This document shows, one piece after another, positions 46,935 to 55,462 of a DNA stretch of 64,000 nt (positions are counted from its first letter, which is position 1; every line of letters begins with the position of its first letter). The notes below the pieces were generated by a model. It did no database searches. It was given only the letters and a program-made list of their open reading frames with translations, and had not been told where the DNA came from. This stretch comes from Aeromonas encheleia (GTDB lineage Bacteria > Pseudomonadota > Gammaproteobacteria > Enterobacterales > Aeromonadaceae). A program made the translations under genes and the position numbers. The stretch covers positions 277,501 through 341,500 of the forward strand of contig NZ_LR134376.1 of NCBI RefSeq assembly GCF_900637545.1. The letters are read 5' to 3'.

Positions 46935-47046
46935 GCGGTTTGACTCACCGTGTGTTCAATACTCCTGTATCTATTTTTGTCAGTAGCACAGAGTGTTAGT
47001 TTTGATATTGAGTGTTTCTTTTGGTCCCCACTGTGGGACCATTTTT
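46935..47046 (+). ncRNA. Candidate small RNA or leader before mshH
   Basis: Terminator TGGTCCC / GGGACCA with T5 (47022-47046) lies 180 bp upstream of mshH with no plus-strand gene before it. TTGTCC-N16-TTTAGA at about 46899-46927 could be the promoter. A 15-codon frame (MFNTPVSIFVSSTEC) lies inside it, so attenuation of mshH is an alternative to a free sRNA. No known sRNA was recognised. Confidence 0.35.
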
Positions 47047-47223
47047 CTGTCCGCGAGTCAGCCTTTCCCGCCTTTTTGCCCACTCCCAGCCCCTGGCTCC
47101 CACCCGGGAGAGGCCTGCACGCGCGTCGCTTAATTACAAAAGCGGGATCTTCATCCGTAGGCGGGTTTTGACCAAGGCTGATACCATGAGGCCATATGGA
47201 TGCTGTCGGCTACGGAAAGGCAC

Positions 47224-49152
47224 ATGAAACTGACTACTCAGCTCGTCTCGTTTATTACTCTGTGCGTGATCGCGGCCATGACCATGGTGTTGCTCGGCGG
47301 GGTGTTCAGTTTTCGTCAGATGGGCATGGAGCTGCAGCAGAACCGGGTCGACTCCCTGGTGGAGATCATCGACAAGCAGCTGGGCGCGGCCGACGATCCG
47401 CAGGATCTTGCCCGCTGGCTGCCGTCGCTGCTGCGCTCTGCCCACGTGGTCGAGCTGGAGATCCGCCAGGACAAGCAGCGGGTCTACTGGTTTCGCGATG
47501 TGCAGCAGCAGACCGACGAGAGCCTGCTGATCCCCTATAGCCAAACCATTCCCCATCAGCTCGGCATGCAGGCCGATTTCAAGCTGGACCGGCCGTTCAA
47601 GGAGTTTGAGTACTCCATGCAGGCCATGTCCGGCATCTCCTTCGGGGTCTTCATCGTGGTGTTCGGGCTCTGGTACTCCATCCGCTGGCTGCGGCTGCAG
47701 CTGCGCGGTGCCGAGTTGCTGGCCGAGCGGGCCCAGCTGATCCTGGATGGCAAGCTCACCAAGCTGGCCCATGATCCGGCCGACGAGTGGCCCGCCTCCG
47801 CCAGCCAGGCGATCGACCACCTGCTGGCGGAGCTGGCCGACGCCCGCAAGGAGCGCAGCCGGTTCGACAACTTCATCCGCAGCAACGCCTTCGTCGACAA
47901 GGCGACCGGCATCGGCAACCGTCTGTTCTTCGATAACCGGCTGGAGAGCGCCATCATGGAGGCGAGCGTGATCAGCGGCGGTGTGCTGCTGATCGAGCTG
48001 GCCGGCCTGGAAGAGCTGGATCCCGAGCTGACCGGGCGCCAGAGCCAGGAGCTGCTGATGGAGGCGAGCGCTTCTATCGGCACCTTCGTGCGCAAGCACA
48101 ACGGCGCCCTGCAGGCCCGCTACGCCGGCCAGGTGTTTGCCGTGCTGCTGCCCAACATGTCCGAGAGCGAGATGGTGGACGGCGCCAGCCAGCTGCTCAA
48201 GAGCCTGCAACGGCTGCACTGGCCCGAGTCGGTCAATGCCGAGACCGCCGTCTACCTCGGTGCCGTCTGTTATCAGGGGCGGGACTCGCTGCTCAAGGTG
48301 CAGGAGGAGGCCGAGCTGGCGCTCAAGAGCGCGCGGCTGCAGGGCCACACCGGCTGGTTCCTCTACGAGAAGCTGTTGGATGAGGAGCCGAGCAGCAAGG
48401 GCACGGTGCGCTGGCGCACCCTCATCAACCGCCGCATCGAGGAGCAGGGCATCTATTTCTATCTGCAGCCGGTGCAGCAGGAGCGGGATCAGGTGGTGTT
48501 GCAACAGGAGCTGTCGATCCGGATCCGCGACGAGCAGGATCGGGAGCTGCAGGCCGGGGTCTTCATGCCGATGGCGGAGAAGGCCGGGCTGCTGCTGCCG
48601 CTGGACAAGCTGGTGGTGGCCCAGACCCTGCGCCTGCTGCGCCAGCGCCAGGAGCCGAGTTGCCCCATCAGCCTGTCGCTCTGCGCCCAGAGCCTGCTCA
48701 ATCGTGAGTTCCAGCGTACCCTCTTCTTCGATCTGTTCCAGCTGCCGCGCAGTATCAATGAGAATCTGGTGCTGCAGCTGTCGGAGGCCCAGGTGACCCG
48801 CCACTACGAGGCCCTAAAGCGGCCGCTGCGGGCGCTGCGCATGCTGGGTTGCCAGCTGGCCATCGATCACGCCGGGCAGGATGTGGTGAGCACCCAGTAC
48901 ATCAAGGAGTTCGAGATCAACTTCCTCAAGCTCCATCCCAGCCTGGTGCGAGAGATCCACAGCCGTCAGGTCAATCAGATGGCGGTGCGCAGCCTGGTCG
49001 GCGGCTGCGCCAACACCCAGACCCGGGTGATCGCCGTGGGGGTGGAGAGCGGTGACGAGTGGAAGATGCTGCGCCACCTCGGGGTGCACGCCGGCCAGGG
49101 GCCCTGGTTTGCCGAGCCGACCTGGCTGGTGATGGACACGGCCGAGGCCTGA
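47224..49152 (+). CDS. mshH: MshH, CsrD-like degenerate GGDEF/EAL protein
   Basis: 642 aa. Two membrane segments (about 7-27 and 130-150) bracket a short periplasmic part, then HAMP-like, GGDEF-like and EAL-like domains. Both catalytic motifs are degenerate: the GGDEF position reads RYAGQVFAV, and the EAL position QQELSIRI. This matches CsrD, which binds and marks CsrB/C for RNase E decay rather than making or degrading c-di-GMP. A CsrB RNA is encoded at 2473 in this window. Also the traditional first gene of MSHA loci. AAAGG precedes ATG 47224. Confidence 0.92.
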   Translation: MKLTTQLVSFITLCVIAAMTMVLLGGVFSFRQMGMELQQNRVDSLVEIIDKQLGAADDPQDLARWLPSLLRSAHVVELEIRQDKQRVYWFRDVQQQTDESLLIPYSQTIPHQLGMQADFKLDRPFKEFEYSMQAMSGISFGVFIVVFGLWYSIRWLRLQLRGAELLAERAQLILDGKLTKLAHDPADEWPASASQAIDHLLAELADARKERSRFDNFIRSNAFVDKATGIGNRLFFDNRLESAIMEASVISGGVLLIELAGLEELDPELTGRQSQELLMEASASIGTFVRKHNGALQARYAGQVFAVLLPNMSESEMVDGASQLLKSLQRLHWPESVNAETAVYLGAVCYQGRDSLLKVQEEAELALKSARLQGHTGWFLYEKLLDEEPSSKGTVRWRTLINRRIEEQGIYFYLQPVQQERDQVVLQQELSIRIRDEQDRELQAGVFMPMAEKAGLLLPLDKLVVAQTLRLLRQRQEPSCPISLSLCAQSLLNREFQRTLFFDLFQLPRSINENLVLQLSEAQVTRHYEALKRPLRALRMLGCQLAIDHAGQDVVSTQYIKEFEINFLKLHPSLVREIHSRQVNQMAVRSLVGGCANTQTRVIAVGVESGDEWKMLRHLGVHAGQGPWFAEPTWLVMDTAEA

Positions 49153-49174
49153 TCTCGCTGTGACGGGGCCGCCC

Positions 49175-50122
49175 TCAGAGGCGGCCCTGCTCTCTCAGGC
49201 CCGCCAGCCCTTGCAGGCCACCGGTATGAATGAAGACGATCTCGCTGCCACGGGGGATGTGACCGGCGGCCAGCTCCCGGAACAGGCCCCACATCGCCTT
49301 GCCGCTGTAGATGGGCTCGAGCGGCAGACCGGTCTGCGCGCTGAACGCCTGCACCCACTGCCACAGGGCCGGGCTGAACTTGGCATAGCCGCCGTCGTGG
49401 TGATCCAGCGCGATCCGCCAGCCGGCGGTGCCGGCCGCCGCGGGATGGAGGCGGCAGACCTCGTCATGGATGAAGCCCCCGCCCTTCAGGACGGCGATGG
49501 CGAGGATCTGCTCCTGCGCCCGCTTGCCCGCGACCAGGCCGGCCAGGGTGCCGCCGCTGGCACAGGGCAGCACCCAGAGATCCGGCGAGAAGGGCACCTC
49601 GGCCACTAGCTCGGCGACCCCGGGAATGGCCAGCGGACCGCTGCCACCCTCGGGCACGAGCAGGCTGTCAGGGACCATGAACTGAGCCAGCCAGTCGGGA
49701 TCCTGGCGCCGTCTGTAGCTCTGCCGGTCCACAAACACGAGCTCCATGCCCCAGCCCCTTGCCGCGCTCAGGGTTGCGTTGCTGACGGCCTCGGGTTCAC
49801 CGCGTATGATGCCGGTGGTGCGCAGCCCCGTCAGATGGCCCGCCGCCGCCAGGGCGTGGATGTGGTTGGAGTAGGCCCCCCCGAACGAGATCAGCCGGGT
49901 CTTGCCCAGCGCGTCGGCCTGCTGCAGCTGGTACTTGAGCTTGCGCCACTTGTTGCCGGAGAGAAGCGGGTGGATCAGGTCGTCCCGCTTGCACCAGAGT
50001 CGCACCCCCTGGGCGTCCAGCAGGGGATGCTGGAGCTGGTGCAGTGGCGAGGGGATCCGGCCGGCGACCCCTTGAGCGCCCTCCCGGGGCAAAGCGTTGG
50101 CCGATATGGTGTCATTTTTCAT
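49175..50122 (-). CDS. PLP-dependent D-cysteine desulfhydrase / ACC deaminase family
   Basis: 315 aa fold-type II PLP enzyme. The cofactor lysine is Lys58 in SGNKWRKLKY, with the pyridine-ring loop FGGAYSNH and the phosphate-binding CASGGTLAG. The family degrades D-cysteine or 1-aminocyclopropane-1-carboxylate; specificity cannot be read safely from the sequence, although the sequence resembles the D-cysteine desulfhydrase side. The gene lies antisense between mshH and mshI, an insertion into an otherwise continuous pilus locus. Confidence 0.85.
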   Translation of the reverse strand: MKNDTISANALPREGAQGVAGRIPSPLHQLQHPLLDAQGVRLWCKRDDLIHPLLSGNKWRKLKYQLQQADALGKTRLISFGGAYSNHIHALAAAGHLTGLRTTGIIRGEPEAVSNATLSAARGWGMELVFVDRQSYRRRQDPDWLAQFMVPDSLLVPEGGSGPLAIPGVAELVAEVPFSPDLWVLPCASGGTLAGLVAGKRAQEQILAIAVLKGGGFIHDEVCRLHPAAAGTAGWRIALDHHDGGYAKFSPALWQWVQAFSAQTGLPLEPIYSGKAMWGLFRELAAGHIPRGSEIVFIHTGGLQGLAGLREQGRL

Positions 50123-50191
50123 AAATATGGAGGCTAATAGCCTGTTTATGTTAAGGTTTAACCCGTTTCATGCAGTCAGGTACAGGTCTCA

Positions 50192-51055
50192 ATGAAGTCA
50201 CTGTTTCGACGTTCGCCACCCGCTCACCAGGTCGGACTCCTGCTGGCCAGCGACCGCATCCTGCTGGCGTGCGTGGGACAGCCTCCCGTCTTTACCAGCC
50301 GTGCCATCAATGGCCCCCACGAGTGGCAGCAGGCCATGGGCGAGCTGTTCAACCAGCACGGCCTGGCCAAGTCTAAGGTGCGGGTCGCCCTCGCCGCCAG
50401 CCTTTATCAACAGATCCAGATCGACAAGCCCGCCGTGCCCGACGCCGAGATGGCCGGGGCCCTGCCCTGGGCCATCAAGGATTTCGTCAACGAACCCGTG
50501 CTGCAGCTCGCCATGGACTATGTGGATCTGCCCACGCCACCGGCCGGCCGGCCGCGCATCAACGTGATCTGCGTGCCCAAGAGCCGGGTGCAGCAGCTGG
50601 TGGAGGCGGTCAACGGGGTGGCGAGCCTGGAGGCTATCGTCAGCGACGAGCTGGCCATGACGGCCCTCTACGAGGCGGATCAGTCGGTGCGCATGCTGCT
50701 GTGGCAGCCCAGAGGGCAGGATCTGCAGCTGCTGGTGTTCCATCAGGGCGGACTCTGCTTCTCGCGCCAGCTGCGTGGCTTCGGCGCCCTGACCGGCGCC
50801 CAGGAACCCGATCGCGATCTGCTCGATGGACTGACCCTGGAGATCCAGCGCTCCCTCGACTATCTGGCGGGCCAGCTCAAGCTGCCGGAGCCGGGTCAGA
50901 TGCAGCTCGCCATCGGCTCCCCCTTCATCGGCACTCTGGTGCGCCACCTGGAGCAGGCGTTCGGCTTCCCGGTATCGGCCATGGCCAACAAGGCGATACT
51001 GGCTGGCGTGGAATATCTCTCCGCCTACGGCGCCGCACTGGGGGCAGAGTCATGA
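50192..51055 (+). CDS. mshI: MSHA biogenesis protein MshI (PilM-like)
   Basis: 287 aa. Actin-like PilM-type fold expected from the pattern HQVGLLLASDRILLA at the start and the GALPWAIKDFVNEP segment. It is predicted to form the cytosolic ring of the pilus assembly platform with the following PilN- and PilO-like proteins. It has no membrane segment. The last 20 codons are echoed in the 35-codon frame that follows. Confidence 0.88.
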   Translation: MKSLFRRSPPAHQVGLLLASDRILLACVGQPPVFTSRAINGPHEWQQAMGELFNQHGLAKSKVRVALAASLYQQIQIDKPAVPDAEMAGALPWAIKDFVNEPVLQLAMDYVDLPTPPAGRPRINVICVPKSRVQQLVEAVNGVASLEAIVSDELAMTALYEADQSVRMLLWQPRGQDLQLLVFHQGGLCFSRQLRGFGALTGAQEPDRDLLDGLTLEIQRSLDYLAGQLKLPEPGQMQLAIGSPFIGTLVRHLEQAFGFPVSAMANKAILAGVEYLSAYGAALGAES

Positions 51056-51156
51056 CCCCTGCTACCCATCTCCTCCCCATGGTCAACGAGAGCGCATGGC
51101 TGGCTGGTGTCGAATACCTCTGTGCCTATGGCGCCGCGCTGGGGGCTGAACGATGA
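51052..51156 (+). repeat. 3' echo of mshI carried by a 34-aa coupled frame
   Basis: A 34-codon frame starts with an ATG overlapping the mshI stop (ATGA) and ends with a TGA overlapping the next gene's ATG (ATGA). Its last 18 codons, LAGVEYLCAYGAALGAER, repeat the mshI end LAGVEYLSAYGAALGAES. Of the 19 aligned codons (with stop) I count 7 synonymous and 2 amino-acid changes. It could be expressed by coupling within the operon; there is no proof. Confidence 0.75.
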
Positions 51157-51746
51157 AGCGTCATATCAACCTCTACGGCCCCGAATTTCGTCCCCGGCGC
51201 CAGTGGGCCAGCCTCAATCAGATGGCGCTTGCCTGGGGCATCGGCCTGGTGCTGATGCTGATCGTCGGCCTCGGCTACGCCTGGCAGCAACAGGGCGTCA
51301 GCCGTGAGCTGGCCCAGGTGCGGGCGGCGCTCGATGTGCGGCGCGGCGAGGCCAAACGGCTCGATGCCGAGCTAGCCCGTCATCAGGCCGACGGCCTGCT
51401 GCAACAGCAGCTCATCGCCAGGCAAGAGGAGCTGAGCGCCATGCAGGGGTTGATGCGCCAGCTGGGCAGCCTCTCCCTGCAAAAATCCCAGGGCTACGCC
51501 GGCGTGATGGCGGATCTGGCCCGCCTGCGCGACCCCCGCCTCTCCCTGCAGCGGATCGAGATCAGCGGCGGCCACATCAATCTCTCCGGGTTTGCCGAGC
51601 GCAGCCAGGATGTCCCCGCCTGGGTCAATCGTTTCAAGCAGACGCCCTCCCTGGCGGGCAAGCAGTTTGGCGAGCTGACCCTGAGCCGCGACAAGGAGGG
51701 CCGGCTGGCCTTCCAGCTCAGCGGCATAGCGCAGGAGAAGCCCTGA
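51153..51746 (+). CDS. PilN-like MSHA biogenesis protein (MshI2 type)
   Basis: 197 aa. A short basic N-terminus (MKRHINLYGPEFRPRRQWASLNQ) is followed by one membrane helix (about 25-45), a coiled-coil (LAQVRAALDVRRGEAKRLDAEL) and a periplasmic beta-alpha domain, the PilN arrangement. The N-terminal INLYGPEF resembles the INLLPW motif by which PilN docks into PilM. Stop overlaps the next start by TGATG. Confidence 0.85.
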   Translation: MKRHINLYGPEFRPRRQWASLNQMALAWGIGLVLMLIVGLGYAWQQQGVSRELAQVRAALDVRRGEAKRLDAELARHQADGLLQQQLIARQEELSAMQGLMRQLGSLSLQKSQGYAGVMADLARLRDPRLSLQRIEISGGHINLSGFAERSQDVPAWVNRFKQTPSLAGKQFGELTLSRDKEGRLAFQLSGIAQEKP

Positions 51747-52393
51747 TGGACATGAAAGCACAATGGCAGGCCTGGGCGCAGCAGGTCGCCGCCTTCAGCC
51801 TGCGGGAAAGGGCCATGATACTGCTGACCGGGCTGATCCTGCTCGGCGCCGCAGGCATCTACGGCTGGCTGGATGCCGCCGATACCCGCCTGAGCCAGGA
51901 TCGACTGGCATTGACGGCGGCGCAGCGGGATCTGGAGATATTGGATCTTGAGAATCAGGGCAAGCAGGCCCGCCTGGCGCGGGATCCCGACGCGCAGGTG
52001 CGGGAACAGCTTGGCCAGGTGGAAACCAGCCTCGGCAGGCTGGACGCCGAGCTCAAGGCCCAGACGGTGGATCTGATCCCGGCCCACGAGATGCCGGCCG
52101 TGCTGGAGGCGCTGCTGTCCCGCTCCGCCAACCTGCACATGCTGGCGCTCAGCTCCCTCAAGCCTGAGCCCTTGATGGCGGGGGAGCAGTCGGTCAATCT
52201 GTTCAAGCACGGCATCCGGCTCGAGCTGGAGGGCGGCTACTTCGATGTCTACCAGTACCTGAAAGCGCTGGAGTCACTGCCTCGCCACTTCTACTGGCAG
52301 GGCTTCGACTACCGGGTGATCGCCCATCCCAAGGCGGCGGTGGCGATGGAAATTTACACCCTCAGCACCAGCAAGGAGTTTATCCGTGGCTAA
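51746..52393 (+). CDS. mshJ: MSHA biogenesis protein MshJ (PilO-like)
   Basis: 215 aa. Cytosolic start, one membrane helix (about 25-46), a coiled coil and a periplasmic ferredoxin-like domain with EGGYFDVYQYLKALESLPRHFYWQGFDY, the PilO pattern. It pairs with the PilN-like protein to form the alignment complex. Stop lies inside the mshK start region. Confidence 0.85.
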   Translation: MDMKAQWQAWAQQVAAFSLRERAMILLTGLILLGAAGIYGWLDAADTRLSQDRLALTAAQRDLEILDLENQGKQARLARDPDAQVREQLGQVETSLGRLDAELKAQTVDLIPAHEMPAVLEALLSRSANLHMLALSSLKPEPLMAGEQSVNLFKHGIRLELEGGYFDVYQYLKALESLPRHFYWQGFDYRVIAHPKAAVAMEIYTLSTSKEFIRG

Positions 52394-52730
52394 GTGGCTG
52401 ACAACATACGGGGCCGGATTTATCTGGCTGGCGCTGTGGGCCTGCCTGCTGAGCCCGCAGGCCCGGGCCGAGGTGCTGCAGGATCCCACGGCGCCGCTGG
52501 CCGGCATGAGCACGGGCGCCGCCCCGGACAAGGGGGCCGGCCTGCCCCGATTGCAGAGCATCATCTTGGGCAATGGGCCGGCGCTGGCGGTGCTCAATGG
52601 TCAGAGTTATCGGGTCGGTCAACTGATCGAGGGCTATCGGCTGCTCTCCATCAGCGCCGATGCCGTGGTGCTGGAGAAGGCGGGCAAACGCCAGGCGCTG
52701 ACCCTGTTCGGCAGCAAGATCAGGATGTGA
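52386..52730 (+). CDS. mshK: MSHA biogenesis protein MshK
   Basis: 114 aa. Signal-peptide-like N-terminus (about 1-29, ending QARA), then the DPTAPLAG segment and a small beta domain (LQSIILGNGPALAVLNGQSYRVGQLIEGYRLLSISADAVVLEKAGKRQ) of the PilP/GspC type. Likely connects the inner-membrane complex to the secretin. GTG start overlapping the mshJ end. Confidence 0.85.
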   Translation: MAKWLTTYGAGFIWLALWACLLSPQARAEVLQDPTAPLAGMSTGAAPDKGAGLPRLQSIILGNGPALAVLNGQSYRVGQLIEGYRLLSISADAVVLEKAGKRQALTLFGSKIRM

Positions 52731-52800
52731 AGTCGGTGCCGTGCAGAAGGTCACGGGCCGGTTTTATCGAGTTTAATTGCGAGTCAGGTGCACTAACTAC

Positions 52801-54489
52801 ATGAAAAAACACCATTTATGCCTGCTTCCCCTCGCGTTGGCGGTGGCAGGTTGTACTACCTACAAGCATCCGGATCCGGTGCAGGCCAAGGACGCCCTCA
52901 AGCAGGCCATGACCGAGCAGAACCAGACTTCGCCCCTGACCACCCTGCCCCCCTCGGTGCAAAGCGAACTGCTGCAGCTGGATCGGATCCCGCAGCCGGT
53001 GGCGGTGCCGGAGAAGCGGCTGCGCATCGCGGCCCATGATGTCGATGCGGTCGAGTTCTTCGGCTCCCTGTTCAAGGGCTCCCGCTACAGCGTGGCGGTG
53101 CACCCCGGGGTGGCGGGTTCCATCTCGGTGGAGTTGAAGGATGTGACCCTGCAGGAAGCGCTGGCGGTGGTGGGCGACATGTATGGCTTCGACGTGCAGC
53201 GCAAGGGCAACGTCTTCCATGTCTACCCGGCCGGCCTGCGTACCGAGACCATACCGGTCAACTACCTGATGATGTCCCGTCGCGGCCTCTCCCGCACCTC
53301 GGTCAGCACCGGCGGCGTCACCGCCAATGACAGCAACGATAACGGCAATAACAACAACTTCGACAGCGGCAACAATAACAGCAGCAGCAACAACAATAAC
53401 AACGGCAGCAACAACGGCTCCTCCTCCAACGGCAACAGCGACAACAGCAACGGCACCCGCATCGAGACGGACAGCAACAACGACTACTGGACCGATCTGC
53501 GCGAGGCCTTGCAGACGCTGATCGGCACGGGCGAGGGACGGGCCGTCATCACCAGCCCGCAGGCGGGCCTGGTCACGGTGCGCGCCTATCCCGGCGAGCT
53601 CAAGGCGGTGCGCGACTTCCTGGAGCAGTCCGGCGAACACCTCAAGCGCCAGGTGGTGCTGGAGGCGCGGATCCTGGAGGTTGCCCTCAACGAAGGCTAT
53701 GAGCAGGGGGTGGACTGGAACGGCCTCTCCGCCACCTGGGACGGCAACAAGGGGATCATCGGCGGTGGCAGCCTGGGCGGCAGCCAGGTCGGTGCCAGCA
53801 ATCCCATCTTCAATACCATAGGGGGCGGTGCCGGCTTCAAGATCTCGGATGGTAACTTCGTGGTGGCCGTTGACCTGCTCAAGACCCAGGGCGACGTGAA
53901 CACCCTCTCCAGCCCGAGAGTCACCGCGACCAACAACCAGAAGGCGGTGATCAAGGTGGGCACGGACGAGTATTTCGTCACCAACGCCTCGACCACCACC
54001 ACCACCTCGGGCAACTCGGCGCCCATCGTCACCCCCAACGTGGAGCTGACCCCCTTCTTCTCCGGCATAGCGCTGGACGTGACGCCACAGATCGATGAGG
54101 CCGGCCGGGTGCTGCTGCACATCCACCCCTCCGTCATCGACACCGAGGAGCAGAGCAAGACCATCAACGTCGGCACGGCGGATCCCCTGGTGCTGCCGCT
54201 CGCCAAGAGCTCCATCCGCGAGTCGGATACCGTGGTGCAGGCCAACAATGGCGACATCATCGTCATCGGCGGCCTCATGAAGACCGACAAGCAGGAGATC
54301 GTCAGCAAGGTGCCGCTGCTCGGCGACATCCCCTGGGTCGGTGAGGCCTTCACCAACCGCAGCGAGAGCACCAAGAAGGTCGAGCTGGTGATCCTGCTCA
54401 AGCCGACCGTGGTGGAGAAGGATACCTGGCAGAAGGAGCTGCAACGCTCCTCCGAGCTGCTCGACAAATGGTATCCGCCCGAGGACTAA
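52801..54489 (+). CDS. mshL: MshL secretin (outer-membrane pore of the MSHA pilus)
   Basis: 562 aa. Lipoprotein signal with lipobox LAVAGC (Cys about 19). N-terminal STN/N0 and N1-like domains are followed by an asparagine/serine-rich linker (about residues 175-227) and the secretin channel (SSPRVTATNNQKAVIKVG, then LVLPLAKSSIRESDTVVQANNGDIIVIGGL and ENRSESTKK-type end). Start at ATG 52801. The linker is a long low-complexity run unusual for the family. Confidence 0.93.
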   Translation: MKKHHLCLLPLALAVAGCTTYKHPDPVQAKDALKQAMTEQNQTSPLTTLPPSVQSELLQLDRIPQPVAVPEKRLRIAAHDVDAVEFFGSLFKGSRYSVAVHPGVAGSISVELKDVTLQEALAVVGDMYGFDVQRKGNVFHVYPAGLRTETIPVNYLMMSRRGLSRTSVSTGGVTANDSNDNGNNNNFDSGNNNSSSNNNNNGSNNGSSSNGNSDNSNGTRIETDSNNDYWTDLREALQTLIGTGEGRAVITSPQAGLVTVRAYPGELKAVRDFLEQSGEHLKRQVVLEARILEVALNEGYEQGVDWNGLSATWDGNKGIIGGGSLGGSQVGASNPIFNTIGGGAGFKISDGNFVVAVDLLKTQGDVNTLSSPRVTATNNQKAVIKVGTDEYFVTNASTTTTTSGNSAPIVTPNVELTPFFSGIALDVTPQIDEAGRVLLHIHPSVIDTEEQSKTINVGTADPLVLPLAKSSIRESDTVVQANNGDIIVIGGLMKTDKQEIVSKVPLLGDIPWVGEAFTNRSESTKKVELVILLKPTVVEKDTWQKELQRSSELLDKWYPPED

Positions 54490-54571
54490 GCATGACTCGC
54501 GCCCCGCTCGTACCCGCTCGTCGGCTCTCGGTCGCCGCTCACCTGTCCGCTGACGCGCCGGGGGAGAGCCC

Positions 54572-55462
54572 ATGTATTTGAGCCACTTCGGCCTGCGGGA
54601 GGCACCGTTCGGCCTGACCCCGAATACCGGCTTCTACTACGGCCTGCCGCCCCATGAGGAGGCGCTGCAGGTGCTGAACTGGGCGCTGGCGCAGGGGGAG
54701 GGCTTCATCAAGGTGACCGGCGAGGTGGGCACCGGCAAGACCCTGCTCTGCCGCAAGCTGCTGGGGGAACTCGGCTCGGAGGCGCGCCCGGTGCGCCTGG
54801 CCTGGCTGCCCAATCCCCATCTCACGCCGGGCGAGCTGCGTGCCGCCCTGGCGCTGGAGCTGGGGCTGTCGATGCGGGATCAGGGGGAGCTGGATCTGAC
54901 CGATCGCATCCATCGCCACCTGATCGCCCTGCATCAGCAGGGTCAGCGGGTGGTGGTGCTGATCGACGAGGCGCAGGCCCTGCCGGATGAGACGCTCGAG
55001 GCGATCCGGCTGTTCGGCAACCTGGAGACGGAGTCGAGCAAGCTGCTGCAGATAGTGCTGTTCGGTCAACCCGAGCTGGATGCGCGGCTGGCCAGGCCCC
55101 ACCTGCGCCAGCTGCGCCAGCGCATCGGCTTCTCCTACTGCCTGCGCGCCCTGCGCGTCGATGAGACCCGCGCCTATGTGGATCATCGGCTGCAGGTCTC
55201 CGGCTATCGCGGTGCGCCGCTGTTTGAGGGCCGTGCCCTGCGCCTGCTGTGGCGGGCGTCCCGCGGGGTGCCGCGGCTCATCAACGTGCTGGCCCAGAAG
55301 TGCCTGATGCTGGCCTACGGCCGTGGGATGCGCCGGATCGGCCCCCGTCTGGTGCGCCTCGCCATCCGCGATACCGAGGACGCCAGCCGCGGCTCCTTAG
55401 TGCGCTGGTGGCCGCTGCTGTTGCTGCTGGGCGCTGCCCTGGCCTACGGAGTCTGGCCATGA
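54572..55462 (+). CDS. mshM: MshM, AAA-type ATPase (ExeA-like)
   Basis: 296 aa. Begins MYLSHFGLREAPFGLTP, as ExeA/GspA-like proteins do. Walker A GEVGTGKT (50-57), Walker B VVVLIDEAQ. A C-terminal membrane helix (WWPLLLLLGAALAYGVWP) anchors it. ExeA-type ATPases help place the secretin through the cell wall. A 29-codon frame runs between mshL and mshM and overlaps its start. Stop overlaps mshN (ATGA). Confidence 0.92.
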   Translation: MYLSHFGLREAPFGLTPNTGFYYGLPPHEEALQVLNWALAQGEGFIKVTGEVGTGKTLLCRKLLGELGSEARPVRLAWLPNPHLTPGELRAALALELGLSMRDQGELDLTDRIHRHLIALHQQGQRVVVLIDEAQALPDETLEAIRLFGNLETESSKLLQIVLFGQPELDARLARPHLRQLRQRIGFSYCLRALRVDETRAYVDHRLQVSGYRGAPLFEGRALRLLWRASRGVPRLINVLAQKCLMLAYGRGMRRIGPRLVRLAIRDTEDASRGSLVRWWPLLLLLGAALAYGVWP

